Source: Alphaproteobacteria bacterium
GTDB taxonomy: Bacteria; Pseudomonadota; Alphaproteobacteria; SHVR01
Direction of reading: 5' to 3'
Assembly (NCBI GenBank): GCA_009694185.1
Contig: SHVR01000006.1
Location: 1 to 64,000, forward strand
Length of the DNA: 64,000 bases
Shown here piece by piece: positions 19,324 to 29,125 of the stretch. The notes below the pieces were generated by a model. That model made no database searches. It saw only the letters and a program-made list of their open reading frames with translations, and was not told the origin of the DNA. The position numbers were made by a program, and so were the translations under genes. Each line of letters opens with the position of its first letter. The stretch's first letter is position 1.

Positions 19324-20493
19324 CTAATTGGCGGTCTTGAGATAGTCGATAGCGGCCTGAGCGCCACCCGGCTTGTGCGGCACGCCCGCCCGCGCCAGGC
19401 CCATCTCGACGCCGGCCAGTGTGCCCATCAGCATCAGATCGTTGAAATCGCCGAGATGGCCGATGCGAAAGACCTTCTTGCTCACCTTGCCAAGCCCGTT
19501 GCCCAGCGAGAGGTTGAAGCGATCCAGCGTGGTGGCGCGGAACGCATCGGCGTCATGGCCGTCGGGCAAGCGCACGGCGGTCAGGCTGCTCGAATATTCC
19601 CGTGGCTCCATACATTGCACTTCGAGGCCCCAGGCGACGACGGCGCGCCGGGTCGCCTCGGCATGGCGGTCGTGGCGGGCAAAGACCGCCTCGAGACCCT
19701 CCTCCAGCAGCATAGCCATCGCCTCCTTCAGGCCATAGAGCAGGTTGGTCGCGGGCGTGTAGGGGAAGTAGCCCGTGGCGTTCGCCGTCAGCATCGCCTG
19801 CCAGTCCCAATAAGAGCGTGGCATGCGGGACAGCTTGCTGGCGGCGAGCGCTTTTTCGGAGATCGCGTTGAACGAGAGGCCGGGCGGCAGCATCAGCCCC
19901 TTCTGGGAGCCCGCCACCGTCACGTCGATGCCCCAGGCTTCGTGGCGATAGTCGATCGAGGCGAGCGAGGAAATGGTGTCCACCATCAGAAGCGTCGGAT
20001 GGCCGGCGCGGTCGATGGCCTGGCGCACCGCGGCGACGCGGCTCGCAACACCGGTCGAGGTCTCATTGTGGACGACGCACACCGCCTTGATGGCGTGCCC
20101 CTTGTCTTCGGCGAGCCTGGCCTCGACTTGGGCCGGATCGACACCATGGCGCCAATCGCCCGCCACCAGCTCCACCTGGAGGCCGAGGCGTTGGGCAAGC
20201 TCGCGCCAGAGGCTGGCGAAATGGCCGGTCTCGAACATCAGCACCTTGTCACCGGGCGAGAGCGTATTGACGAGCGCCGCCTCCCAGGCGCCGGTGCCGG
20301 ACGCCGGATAGATCACCACCGGCCCGCGCGTCCGGAAAATCTCCTTGAGCCCGGCCAGGAGTTCGCGGCCGAGCCGGCCGAAATCGGGCCCGCGATGATC
20401 CATGGTTGGCTTGTCGATAGCGCGGAGTATCCGGTCCGGCACATTGGTAGGGCCCGGAATTTGCAGGAAATGTCGTCCGCTCCCATGCGCCAT
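19324..20493 (-). CDS. Pyridoxal-phosphate-dependent class V aminotransferase (serine-glyoxylate/alanine-glyoxylate type)
   Basis: LQIPGPTNVPDRILRAIDKPTMDHRGPDF, VAGSQKGLMLPPGL PLP-lysine region. Confidence 0.92.
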   Translation of the reverse strand: MAHGSGRHFLQIPGPTNVPDRILRAIDKPTMDHRGPDFGRLGRELLAGLKEIFRTRGPVVIYPASGTGAWEAALVNTLSPGDKVLMFETGHFASLWRELAQRLGLQVELVAGDWRHGVDPAQVEARLAEDKGHAIKAVCVVHNETSTGVASRVAAVRQAIDRAGHPTLLMVDTISSLASIDYRHEAWGIDVTVAGSQKGLMLPPGLSFNAISEKALAASKLSRMPRSYWDWQAMLTANATGYFPYTPATNLLYGLKEAMAMLLEEGLEAVFARHDRHAEATRRAVVAWGLEVQCMEPREYSSSLTAVRLPDGHDADAFRATTLDRFNLSLGNGLGKVSKKVFRIGHLGDFNDLMLMGTLAGVEMGLARAGVPHKPGGAQAAIDYLKTAN

Positions 20494-20630
20494 CGCGCCG
20501 CCTCCAATTCCCGAATGAGGGGCGGATTGTATCGCTGGCGAGCCCGCCGGTCACCGCCGTTCGCAAAGCGGGCTTTGCGGTTGCGGCGCGGCGAGGACGC
20601 CCCAATAACTGGTGCCGCCGCGCGGACGCG

Positions 20631-20822
20631 GGCCTTGACGACGCGCGGCTGCACGATCTGCGCCCCGGCAAGGCCGCGCACACGCTGGAAATAGCTTTGC
20701 GCATCGAAAAGGCGTTTGGCCCCGATATCGACCACCTTCTGCGCATGCAGCTCGCCTACGACGTGGCGGAAACGCGGCGCCACTCGCGCGACCTCGGCGC
20801 CAAGCGGTTTGTCGCGGCCTGA
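20631..20822 (+). pseudogene. higA: C-terminal remnant of a HigA-type XRE antitoxin
   Basis: Plus-strand reading [58 protein letters not shown] matches the HigA C-terminal pattern; no intact N-terminus. Confidence 0.65.
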
Positions 20823-20829
20823 TGGTTGC

Positions 20830-21045
20830 AGGCACGAAGACGAGGAAGCAGACCAGGATGTGGGCCTGGACGCGGTCGGCGGGCTGATGCCAGATCGGGC
20901 GGACGCGCGGCTGATCTTTCTGGATGCGAAAGGCGGCCTCGGCTTGGGTGAGCTGGATGTAGGCCTTCCACAGCTCGGCATCGCTCCAGTCGGTGATGTT
21001 CGAGCGCGGCAGATAAGCGCCCTCGGAGAGCGCCCGCAATGCGAC
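20830..21045 (-). pseudogene. Transposase remnant (IS1634/IS4-like)
   Basis: [69 protein letters not shown] resembles the catalytic C-terminal region of this transposase group; truncated both ends. Confidence 0.7.
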
Positions 21046-21235
21046 AGCGCCGATCGTCGGGGGCGGCCCCGCCCGTCCGCCTCGACGATGCCGCGGCCGA
21101 TCTCGTCGCCGCCCTGACCCCCATTGACCTCGGCGCCATCGTCGACCAATTACGGGTCACCCGGCTTGGCCGGGCGCCGGGCGTTGGCTAGTCTCCCGGT
21201 CGGCCGGATGCCCGCCGTTTGAGAGGGAGAAGTAC

Positions 21236-22399
21236 GTGAAGACCTCATTGTTCTACCTGCCGTCGATCGGCAGCAAGGTCGAGATCGAGGCCGGAATGGC
21301 CGCCATGCGCGGCGACCTTTATCAGCGCATGCTGGCGGAACTGACCGAGCAGGCGAAGCTCGCCGATGGGCTCGGCTACGATTCGATCAGCTTCACCGAG
21401 CATCATTTCCACATCGAAGGCTTCGAGATATCCAACAACCCGGTTCTGCTCGACCTCTATATTGCCATGCAGACTCAACGCATCCGGGTCGGCCAGCTCG
21501 GCATCGTGCTGCCGGCGAGCAATCCCATTCGCGTCGCCGAGGACATCGCCATGCTCGACCATATGAGCGGCGGGCGCGCCTGCGCCGGCTTCGCGCGCGG
21601 CTATCAGCGCCGCTGGGTCGACGTGATGGCGCAGCAGACCCATGGCATTCATGGGGCACTCCCCCACCAGCATGACGCCATCGACGCCGCCAACCGCGCC
21701 GCCTTCGAGGAATGCTTCGAGATCATCATCAAGGCCTGGACCGAGGAGATGCTGTCCTTCCAGGGCAAATATTGGCGCATACCGCCCGGCGAAACCCCCT
21801 GGCACCTGGATGCCACCATGCGCTACGGCAAGGGCGTGGAAGGCGGCATGCTGAAGTCGGTCGGCGTCGTGCCGAAGCCCTTGCAGAAGCCGCACCCGCC
21901 GATCTTCCAGCCCTTCGCCTCCTCGGAGCGCAGCATCCGCTGGTGCGCCAAGAACGGTGTCACGGCGGTCCTGCCGCCCATGCACGCCAAGCTCGAGGCC
22001 AACCTCTATCGGGTCTACCAGGAGGAATCCGGCCGGCCATTGGGCGACGGCGTCGGTCTCCTGCGCGACGTCATCATCGCCGAGAGCGACGCCGAAGCGC
22101 GCCGGATCTGGATGGATTCCTCGGTCTTCTGCGGTTCCGCCTGGTTCGAGCCCTTCGGCTTCCGCCAGGGCATGCTCGATCCCGAGACCGGCGAGCGGCC
22201 CAGCGTCGAGGAAGTGATCGAACAGGGTTACGCGCTGGTCGGCACGGTCGACACGGTGACCCGCCAGCTCGAGCGGGTCATGAAGCGCCTGCCCGTGCAA
22301 TGGCTTTTCGCCTGGACCCACAATGGCTTGATCCCGCACAAGACATTGATGCAGTCGATGGAGGCCTATTGGACCAAAGTGCTGCCGCGTGTGAGCTGA
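21236..22399 (+). CDS. LLM class flavin-dependent oxidoreductase (luciferase-like)
   Basis: DGLGYDSISFTEHHFHIEGFEISNNPVLLDLYIAMQTQRIRVGQLGIVLPASNPIRVAEDIAMLDHMSGGR. Confidence 0.92.
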   Translation: MKTSLFYLPSIGSKVEIEAGMAAMRGDLYQRMLAELTEQAKLADGLGYDSISFTEHHFHIEGFEISNNPVLLDLYIAMQTQRIRVGQLGIVLPASNPIRVAEDIAMLDHMSGGRACAGFARGYQRRWVDVMAQQTHGIHGALPHQHDAIDAANRAAFEECFEIIIKAWTEEMLSFQGKYWRIPPGETPWHLDATMRYGKGVEGGMLKSVGVVPKPLQKPHPPIFQPFASSERSIRWCAKNGVTAVLPPMHAKLEANLYRVYQEESGRPLGDGVGLLRDVIIAESDAEARRIWMDSSVFCGSAWFEPFGFRQGMLDPETGERPSVEEVIEQGYALVGTVDTVTRQLERVMKRLPVQWLFAWTHNGLIPHKTLMQSMEAYWTKVLPRVS

Positions 22400-22409
22400 A
22401 CGACGCGCC

Positions 22410-23438
22410 ATGGCCTGGACCCTTCTCTTTGTGGCGGCGGTGGCGAGCTATGGTGCCACCCGCGTGGCACTCCATTACCTGATCGAGGTGCTGCGACGCC
22501 GGGCGATCCTCGACCGTCCGAACGAGCGCTCGAGCCATCGGGTGGCAACGCCGAGGGGCGGCGGCATCGCCGTCATCGGCGTGACCGCCATCGTCTGGCT
22601 GGCGGCGGGCACGTCCGCCGGCGCCCCTTGGACCGTCCTCGCCGTGGTCGGGCCGGCGCTGGCGCTGGCATGTCTTTCCTGGTTCGACGACCGGCGCGGG
22701 TTGCCGATCTGGCTCCGCCTCGCGGCGCAATTCGTGGCGGTCGGTGGCGGGTTGTTGCTGTTGGCGGGCGAGGGGTCGTTCATGGGCGGCTGGCTGCCGC
22801 CGATGGTGGAGATCGTCGCCGCCGGCTTGCTCTGGGTCTGGTTCATCAATCTCTTCAATTTCATGGACGGCATCGACGGCATTGCCGGCGTGGAGAGCGT
22901 GGTCCTCGGCGGCGGCATTCTGGTGGTTGTTCTGGTTGCCGGCGCCGATCCCCGGCTCGGGCTTGTGGCGGCGATTCCGGCCGCCGCGGCGCTCGCATTC
23001 CTGGCGCGCAACTGGCCGCCCGCCCAGATCTTCCTCGGTGACGTTGGCAGCGTGCCCTTGGGCTATCTCTTTGGCTTCCTGCTGCTTTGGCTGGCGCGCG
23101 AGGGTCACGCGGCGGCGGCATTGCTGCTGCCGCTCTATTATCTGGTGGACGCGACCGTCACTTTGCTCGCCCGCCTGGGCCGCGGCGAGCGCGTCTGGCA
23201 GGCGCACCGCCAGCATTTCTACCAGCAGGCGGCGCGCCGGTTCGCGAGCCACGCCCGGCCGGTCGTCTGGATCGCCGCCCTGAATGCCGTTCTGATCCTG
23301 CTGGCGGTGGCGAGCGCCCTCCACCCCGTCGCCCTCTGGCCATGCGTGGCGCTTGGGGCTGGGCTGGTGGGCGCCCTTCTGTGGTACTTTGCCGAAATGC
23401 CGCAGCCCACGCGAAAGACCCCCGTGAATGGCGACTGA
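22410..23438 (+). CDS. Glycosyltransferase family 4 / polyprenyl-phosphate sugar-1-phosphate transferase (WecA/MraY superfamily)
   Basis: DRPNERSSHRVATPRGGGIA, NLFNFMDGIDGIAG, FLGDVGSVPLGY; many TM helices. Confidence 0.92.
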   Translation: MAWTLLFVAAVASYGATRVALHYLIEVLRRRAILDRPNERSSHRVATPRGGGIAVIGVTAIVWLAAGTSAGAPWTVLAVVGPALALACLSWFDDRRGLPIWLRLAAQFVAVGGGLLLLAGEGSFMGGWLPPMVEIVAAGLLWVWFINLFNFMDGIDGIAGVESVVLGGGILVVVLVAGADPRLGLVAAIPAAAALAFLARNWPPAQIFLGDVGSVPLGYLFGFLLLWLAREGHAAAALLLPLYYLVDATVTLLARLGRGERVWQAHRQHFYQQAARRFASHARPVVWIAALNAVLILLAVASALHPVALWPCVALGAGLVGALLWYFAEMPQPTRKTPVNGD

Positions 23439-25359
23439 GCGCTCGCGCCGCCCTCTGAATGGCCGCATCGCAGCCGTGGCGCTGCACGACCTGGTGATGG
23501 CGACACTCTCGGTGGAATTCGCGCTGGCACTCCGCTTTGCCTTCGAGGAACCCGGACCGCCGCCGCTCCACCACTGGTATGCCTCGCTGACCTTCCTGCT
23601 GGTCTCGGCCGGGGTTTTCTGGTGGACGGGCTTGTTTCGTGGCATGTGGCAATATGCCTCGCTCGGCGATTTCATGGCCATCCTCAAGGCCGTCTCGCTC
23701 GCCATCCTGATCTCGCTGCCGATCCTCTTTCTGGCGACGCGCCTCGTCGAGTTTCCGCGCAGCGTGCCGTTCATCCAATGGCCGCTTCTGGTCGTGATGC
23801 TGGCCGGCCCGCGCATGCTGTATCGCCTCTGGCGGGGTGGCACGCTCCGGCAGGCTTTCGAGCGGGTCGACGATCGTAGCGTGCCCGTCCTCTTGGTGGG
23901 CGCGGGTCCGGCGGCCGAGACCTTCATCCGCGAGATGCATGGCCGCCGCCAGCCGCCCTATCGGGCCGTCGCACTCGTCGACAACAAGGAAAACCGCATC
24001 GGCCGCGACATTCACGGTGTCCGGGTCATGGGCGACGTGGCGGCCGTGGAGGCTGTGGTCGAGCGCCTGGCGCGCGCCGATCGCAAGCCCCGCCGGCTGA
24101 TCCTGACCGACGACCGGGTGGACGGCGCCGAGGTGCGCCGGCTGCTCGACATGGCGGACCGGCTCGGTCTTACCCTGGCGCGGCTGCCGCGCCTCACCGA
24201 CCTCGAGGCGGGCGAGGGTGCTGGGAGCGAGCCCCGGCCGATCGACGTGGTCGACCTCCTGGGCCGGCCGCAAAAGGTGCTTGACCGTGACGCCATGCGC
24301 CGGCTGATCGAGGGCCGCCGGGTGCTGGTCACCGGTGCCGGGGGCACGATCGGCGGCGAGCTATGCCGCCAGATCGCCGAGCTGGGCCCAGCCGACATCA
24401 CGCTCTTCGACAATGGCGAGCACCATCTCTATCTGATCGACCTCGAATTGAGCGAGTCCTTTCCCGAGCTTCGCCGCGTAGCGTATCTGGGGGACGTGCG
24501 CGATGGCCGGCGTCTCGATGAGGTCTTCCGCCGGGCGCGGCCGGAACTCGTCTTCCACGCCGCCGCCTACAAGCATGTACCGCTGGTCGAAGCCAATCCG
24601 GCCGAGGCGCTGCTGACCAACGCCGTTGGCACAAGGCGCGTGGCCGATGCCTGCCTCGCGCATGGCGTCGCCGTCATGGTGCTGATCTCGACCGACAAGG
24701 CGGTCAACCCGGCCGGCATCATGGGGGCTTCCAAGCGCGTGGCCGAGATGATCGCCCAGGCGCTCGACGTGGCGCGCAACGACGCGGCCGACGCGGGCAC
24801 GCGGTTCGTCACGGTGCGCTTCGGCAATGTGCTGGGCTCGGCCGGATCGGTGGTACCGCTTTTTCAGCGCCAGCTTGCCCGCGGCGGGCCGCTTACCGTC
24901 ACCCATCCCGACGTGTCGCGCTATTTCATGACCCAGCGCGAGGCGGTCGAGCTGATCCTGCAAGCCGCCGCGATGCCGGAGACGGCGGCGGAGGCCGGCC
25001 GGATCTATGTGCTCGACATGGGCGAGCCGGTGCGCATCCAGGACTTGGCCCGGCAGATGATCCGCCTCGCCGGGCGCCGGCCCGACGTGGACGTGCGCAT
25101 CGCTTTCACCGGGCTTCGGCCCGGCGAGAAGCTGAACGAGGAACTCCGCCACGCCGGCGAGCGGCCAAGCCCGAGCGGCACGTCCGGCATTCTCGTCGCC
25201 CAACCCCGGTTCGTGGACCGGGAGCGGCTCTACACGCTGCTCGGCGAATTGGAAGCGGCGGCTCAGTGCCGCGACGAGCCCCGCTTCAGGGCTCTGGTGG
25301 GCACCCTGGTGCCGGAACTCCAGCCCGCCAACACGGGCGGCCAGAGGGCGGCGCGATAA
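23428..25359 (+). CDS. Nucleoside-diphosphate sugar epimerase/dehydratase (WbpM/CapD/FlaA1 type)
   Basis: N-terminal TM segment, VLVTGAGGTIGGELCRQIAELGP, FHAAAYKHVPLVEANPAEALLTNAVGT, ISTDKAVNPAGIMGASKR. Confidence 0.94.
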   Translation: MATERSRRPLNGRIAAVALHDLVMATLSVEFALALRFAFEEPGPPPLHHWYASLTFLLVSAGVFWWTGLFRGMWQYASLGDFMAILKAVSLAILISLPILFLATRLVEFPRSVPFIQWPLLVVMLAGPRMLYRLWRGGTLRQAFERVDDRSVPVLLVGAGPAAETFIREMHGRRQPPYRAVALVDNKENRIGRDIHGVRVMGDVAAVEAVVERLARADRKPRRLILTDDRVDGAEVRRLLDMADRLGLTLARLPRLTDLEAGEGAGSEPRPIDVVDLLGRPQKVLDRDAMRRLIEGRRVLVTGAGGTIGGELCRQIAELGPADITLFDNGEHHLYLIDLELSESFPELRRVAYLGDVRDGRRLDEVFRRARPELVFHAAAYKHVPLVEANPAEALLTNAVGTRRVADACLAHGVAVMVLISTDKAVNPAGIMGASKRVAEMIAQALDVARNDAADAGTRFVTVRFGNVLGSAGSVVPLFQRQLARGGPLTVTHPDVSRYFMTQREAVELILQAAAMPETAAEAGRIYVLDMGEPVRIQDLARQMIRLAGRRPDVDVRIAFTGLRPGEKLNEELRHAGERPSPSGTSGILVAQPRFVDRERLYTLLGELEAAAQCRDEPRFRALVGTLVPELQPANTGGQRAAR

Positions 25360-25379
25360 ATCCGGTCGCTGACGGCCGT

Positions 25380-25592
25380 TCAGTCGGTGCTGTCACTATC
25401 GGTGCTGTCACTATCGCTGCTACTGCTATCGCCGCTGTCGCGGCTGTTGTCGTCGGTGCTGGAGGCCATGCTGATGAGGGTGTCGACGTCATAACCCTCG
25501 CTTAAGAACTCCGAGTCCGACCGCCGCGCTCGCCACTTGGCCTTGATCCAGTCGATCAGCGTGCCGTCGAAAATCGCTGTGACCCCGCTCAT
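25380..25592 (-). CDS. 70-aa micro-protein with Ser/Asp-repeat C-terminus
   Basis: MSGVTAIFDGTLIDWIKAKWRARRSDSEFLSEGYDVDTLISMASSTDDNSRDSGDSSSSDSDSTDSDSTD*; start overlaps the stop of the upstream amidohydrolase gene. Confidence 0.6.
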   Translation of the reverse strand: MSGVTAIFDGTLIDWIKAKWRARRSDSEFLSEGYDVDTLISMASSTDDNSRDSGDSSSSDSDSTDSDSTD

Positions 25593-26920
25593 CGCGTACC
25601 CTCCCTTGGTGTCCAGGCGACCAGCGGTTCCGGTGCCGGCGGTGGCGGCCGGTTGCTGGTCTTGAGCGCCTGGCCGGCGGCGGGCCGGCCCTCCAGCAGG
25701 ACCAGCCAGATCTTGTCCGGCGCCAGCAGACATTGAATATCCTGGAGCGGATCGCCGTCGACCACCAGGATATCGCCAAGCCGGCCGGGGGCGAGCGCGC
25801 CCACACTGTCGGCCCGGCCCAGGATGCGCGCGGCGGTGCCCGTCGCCGACTGGATCGCCGCCATGGGGCTCATGCCGCAATTGATCAGATGCACCAGCTC
25901 GCGGGCATTCTCGCCATGCAGATAGCGGTTGCCGAGGTCGGCGCCGGCGCCGATCGGGATGCCGGCCGCCAGCGCCCGCTGGAAGCTCGTCACCCAGAGC
26001 TCCTTGTTGATCGCCATTTCCTCGCGCTGCTTGGCCATCAGATTCAGCTTTTCGCCGAATTCGAGCACGCTGAAGAGGGTGGAGAGGGTCGGCACCAGGG
26101 CGGTGCGGCTGTTTGCGAAGAGCTCCAGCGCCTCATTGTCAAGGCGGGTCGCGTGCTCGATGGTATCGACGCCCGCGCGCAAGGCGAACTTGACCGCGTC
26201 ATAGGACTGGCAATGGATCGCGACCGACCGGCCCCAGCGATGCGCCTCTTCGGTGCCGGCGCGGATCTCGGCCTCCGAAAGCGTCGTCATCCAGGTGTAG
26301 GCATAGGGGCCGACCTCGACGCCGCTCGCACCCAGCTTGATATTGTCGACGCCGTTCTTGATCTGGCGGCGCACCTCCTTGACGATGGCATCGACGCCAT
26401 CGCACAGCACGCCCAAACCCCGGCTGCTCTGCCAGCCCGCGGGAAGGGTGTCGACCATGCCGCTGGTCGGGCCGATGATGGGCCCGCTCGCAATCACACG
26501 CGGGCCGCGCACGCGGCCCTCGTTGACGGCATCGCGCACCGTTGCCGCCACATTGCCGACCGTGCCCACGTCGCGCACGCTGGTATAACCGGCGGCGATC
26601 ACCTTGGCGGCATTGTTGACGGCGTTGACGGTCGAGGCTTCGAGCGAAAGCCGGTCCAAGGCGTCGAGCGAGCGAAAGCCGCTATAGACCAGGTGCGCAT
26701 GGCAGTCGATCAGGCCGGGCATGAGGGTGCGCCCGGCGAGATCGAGGCGCGGCGCGTCATGGGCGCCGGGCGCCTCGCCCATCGGGCCGAGACCGGCGAT
26801 GCGGCCATCCTCCACCAGGACGAAGCCGTCGCCGATGGGTGGGTTGCCCAGGCCGTCGATCAGCCGCCCGCCCGTCAGGCAGAAGCGGCCGGGCAGGTCC
26901 CCGGTTGTCACGCTGGTCAT
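25589..26920 (-). CDS. Amidohydrolase family protein
   Basis: LDLAGRTLMPGLIDCHAHLVYSG, VAIHCQSYDAVKFALRAGVDTIEHA, GAGADLGNRYLHGENARELVHLINCGMSP. Confidence 0.9.
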   Translation of the reverse strand: MTSVTTGDLPGRFCLTGGRLIDGLGNPPIGDGFVLVEDGRIAGLGPMGEAPGAHDAPRLDLAGRTLMPGLIDCHAHLVYSGFRSLDALDRLSLEASTVNAVNNAAKVIAAGYTSVRDVGTVGNVAATVRDAVNEGRVRGPRVIASGPIIGPTSGMVDTLPAGWQSSRGLGVLCDGVDAIVKEVRRQIKNGVDNIKLGASGVEVGPYAYTWMTTLSEAEIRAGTEEAHRWGRSVAIHCQSYDAVKFALRAGVDTIEHATRLDNEALELFANSRTALVPTLSTLFSVLEFGEKLNLMAKQREEMAINKELWVTSFQRALAAGIPIGAGADLGNRYLHGENARELVHLINCGMSPMAAIQSATGTAARILGRADSVGALAPGRLGDILVVDGDPLQDIQCLLAPDKIWLVLLEGRPAAGQALKTSNRPPPPAPEPLVAWTPREGTR

Positions 26921-28212
26921 GGTGCTCCCTCCTGTAAGCGGGCCGCGACGTCGAAATCGCCGCCCAGCTTGCCACGCGCCGGATCGAGCGGTTGCTCGAC
27001 GCCATCCTTCAGCAGCATCCAGATGTTCCGCTTGTCGCGCAGCAGCCGCACATCCTCGCTCGGGTCGCCATCGACCACCAGCAGGTCGGCGCGCTTGCCC
27101 GCTTCGAGCGTGCCGATCTCGTGACCCCGGCCGATCGCTTCGGCCGCCACGCTGGTCGCGGCGCGGATGATTTCGGGCGCCGGCCAGCCGAGTGCTTGGA
27201 AATATTCCATCTCGAGGACCCCGTCCGGGACATGGTGGAAGCGGTGCGCGGCGTCGGTGCCGATGGCAACTTTGACACCCATGGCGCGCGCCGTCTTGAT
27301 GGCGTCGGCTGCGGCGGCATAGGCGCGCCACGCCGCCCGCCGGAAATCGGGGTCGGCGGCAGGCGGATAGCCGGAAAGGCAGCGCGCATGCAGCCAGGCG
27401 ATGGTCGGGCTGAAGATGGTCTTGCGGGCGCGCATCAAGGCAAAGCCCTCCTCATCGGCATATTCACCGGAATGGAGCGAGAGCACGCCCGCCCTGACGG
27501 CCGCCTTGATGCCGCCGGCCGAGTGGGCATGGGCATGCACCGCTTTGCCGAACTTCGCTGCTTCGCCAACGGCGGCGGCGATTTCGTCATGGGAGAGATC
27601 GTCCTGTTCGGCGGCCGAGAAGCGCGAGCCGGTCACACCGCTCGCCGCCACCTTGATCCAGTCGACACCGCCCTTGACCTGCTGACGGACCGCGCGCCGG
27701 ACTTCGTCCGGACCCTGGACGGTTTGCGCCAGCGCCGTCTCGTTCTCCAACCTGGCCCAGGCGGGCATGGTGTCGAGGAGACCCGCCGGCCCGCAAAGGA
27801 TGCGACCCGCCGCAACGATGCGCGGCCCCCGGACCAGGCCCGCGGCGACCGCGTCGCGGACGGCGGCGGCAAGGAAGCCCCGGCAACCGCCATCGCCGAT
27901 GGCCGTAAACCCCATGGCCAGGATGGCGCGGGCGTTCCCGGTCGCGCGGATGGTGTTGAGCTCGACGCTCTCCTCGAGCTCCATGCGCCAGACATCGGGG
28001 AGTGCCGCATGGTATGTCAGGTGGGTGTGGCCATCGATCAGGCCCGGCATGACGCTGCGGCCCTCCAAATCGATCACCCGTCGGGCGTTCGGGTGCGCGA
28101 GGCCGCGCTCGACGGCGACGATGCGCCCCGCCTCGATGACGAGGCCGGCATCGGCCACCGGCTCTCGGCCGCTGCCGTCGATCAGCCGCCCGCCGATCAA
28201 TGCCAAATCCAT
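26917..28212 (-). CDS. Amidohydrolase family protein (paralogue)
   Basis: IDLEGRSVMPGLIDGHTHLTYHA, AVHAHAHSAGGIKAAVRAGVLSLHSGEYADEEG; 4-nt overlap with the downstream amidohydrolase. Confidence 0.9.
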   Translation of the reverse strand: MDLALIGGRLIDGSGREPVADAGLVIEAGRIVAVERGLAHPNARRVIDLEGRSVMPGLIDGHTHLTYHAALPDVWRMELEESVELNTIRATGNARAILAMGFTAIGDGGCRGFLAAAVRDAVAAGLVRGPRIVAAGRILCGPAGLLDTMPAWARLENETALAQTVQGPDEVRRAVRQQVKGGVDWIKVAASGVTGSRFSAAEQDDLSHDEIAAAVGEAAKFGKAVHAHAHSAGGIKAAVRAGVLSLHSGEYADEEGFALMRARKTIFSPTIAWLHARCLSGYPPAADPDFRRAAWRAYAAAADAIKTARAMGVKVAIGTDAAHRFHHVPDGVLEMEYFQALGWPAPEIIRAATSVAAEAIGRGHEIGTLEAGKRADLLVVDGDPSEDVRLLRDKRNIWMLLKDGVEQPLDPARGKLGGDFDVAARLQEGAP

Positions 28213-28509
28213 CCTTCGTTCTCCTGCTGCCTTTTTCGTTAGACGGCTACGGATTTAGCGATAGGCAAGTCCGGCGCCGGTCGCAACGAGGGTAACAACA
28301 AACGCGCCAGATGAATTTGGTTGCCTTCCCGCGGGCCCAGAATTGCAGCGACTTCGCGGCGTCCTGGCGGCGTCGGGGATGGCGGCGGTGAGGCAGGTGA
28401 TCGCCCCGTTGCGCCGGGCCGATGGCAACGGCCGCGCGAGCCGGCTTCCTAAAACTTGCCCCGGAGGGTACAATAGCCGCCACAATGCCATTCTGTTCCT
28501 GGGAGAAGC

Positions 28510-29112
28510 ATGATGCAAAAGGACAAGGCTACCCCGATGAAGGCTGTGACGCCCACTTCCGTCAATCATGTGGTCCTGACCGTACGCGACATCGAGGAAT
28601 CGCACCGCTTCTGGACCGAAATCATCGGCCTGAAGCTGGTCGGCGCCTTGAAGCCGCAGCAGCCGGGCGGGCCCGAACGGCCGAAGATGCGCTTCTACAG
28701 CGCCGATCATGATGGCAAGATGAGCCATCATGACGTGGCGCTTTTGGAGAACCCGAACTATCCGGCGCCCGCGGCCAACTGGGACTTGATGGCCAACCCA
28801 TCGGCGGTCAACCACCTCGCCCTCGCCTTGCCCGATCGCGAGGCCTGGCTGAAGCAGCTCGAATTCATGCAGAGCCGGGGCGTCAAGTTTCACCGGCGGG
28901 TCGACCATGGCATGACCCACAGCGTCTATATCAGCGATCCCAACGGCCACGGCATCGAGCTGCTCTATGAGCTGCCGCGCGAGATGTGGGAGAACGACAT
29001 CGAAGGCGCCCAGAACTACGCCGTCCGCCTGCCGACCGAGGGCGCCGAGGCGCTGGTCGACAGGACCGACTCCCCGAGCTTCGGCAGGGCAACCGCGCCA
29101 GCCGCGGAATAA
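28510..29112 (+). CDS. VOC family protein (glyoxalase / extradiol dioxygenase-like)
   Basis: SVNHVVLTVRDIEESHRFWTEIIGLKLVG, VDHGMTHSVYISDPNGHGIELLYE. Confidence 0.9.
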   Translation: MMQKDKATPMKAVTPTSVNHVVLTVRDIEESHRFWTEIIGLKLVGALKPQQPGGPERPKMRFYSADHDGKMSHHDVALLENPNYPAPAANWDLMANPSAVNHLALALPDREAWLKQLEFMQSRGVKFHRRVDHGMTHSVYISDPNGHGIELLYELPREMWENDIEGAQNYAVRLPTEGAEALVDRTDSPSFGRATAPAAE

Positions 29113-29125
29113 CGCCCGCTTCGTC

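Noticed and set aside
22410-25359. Capsule/O-antigen island
   Set aside because: Only a WecA-like transferase and a CapD/WbpM-like epimerase are present; no further glycosyltransferases or flippase nearby, so ordinary two-gene unit.
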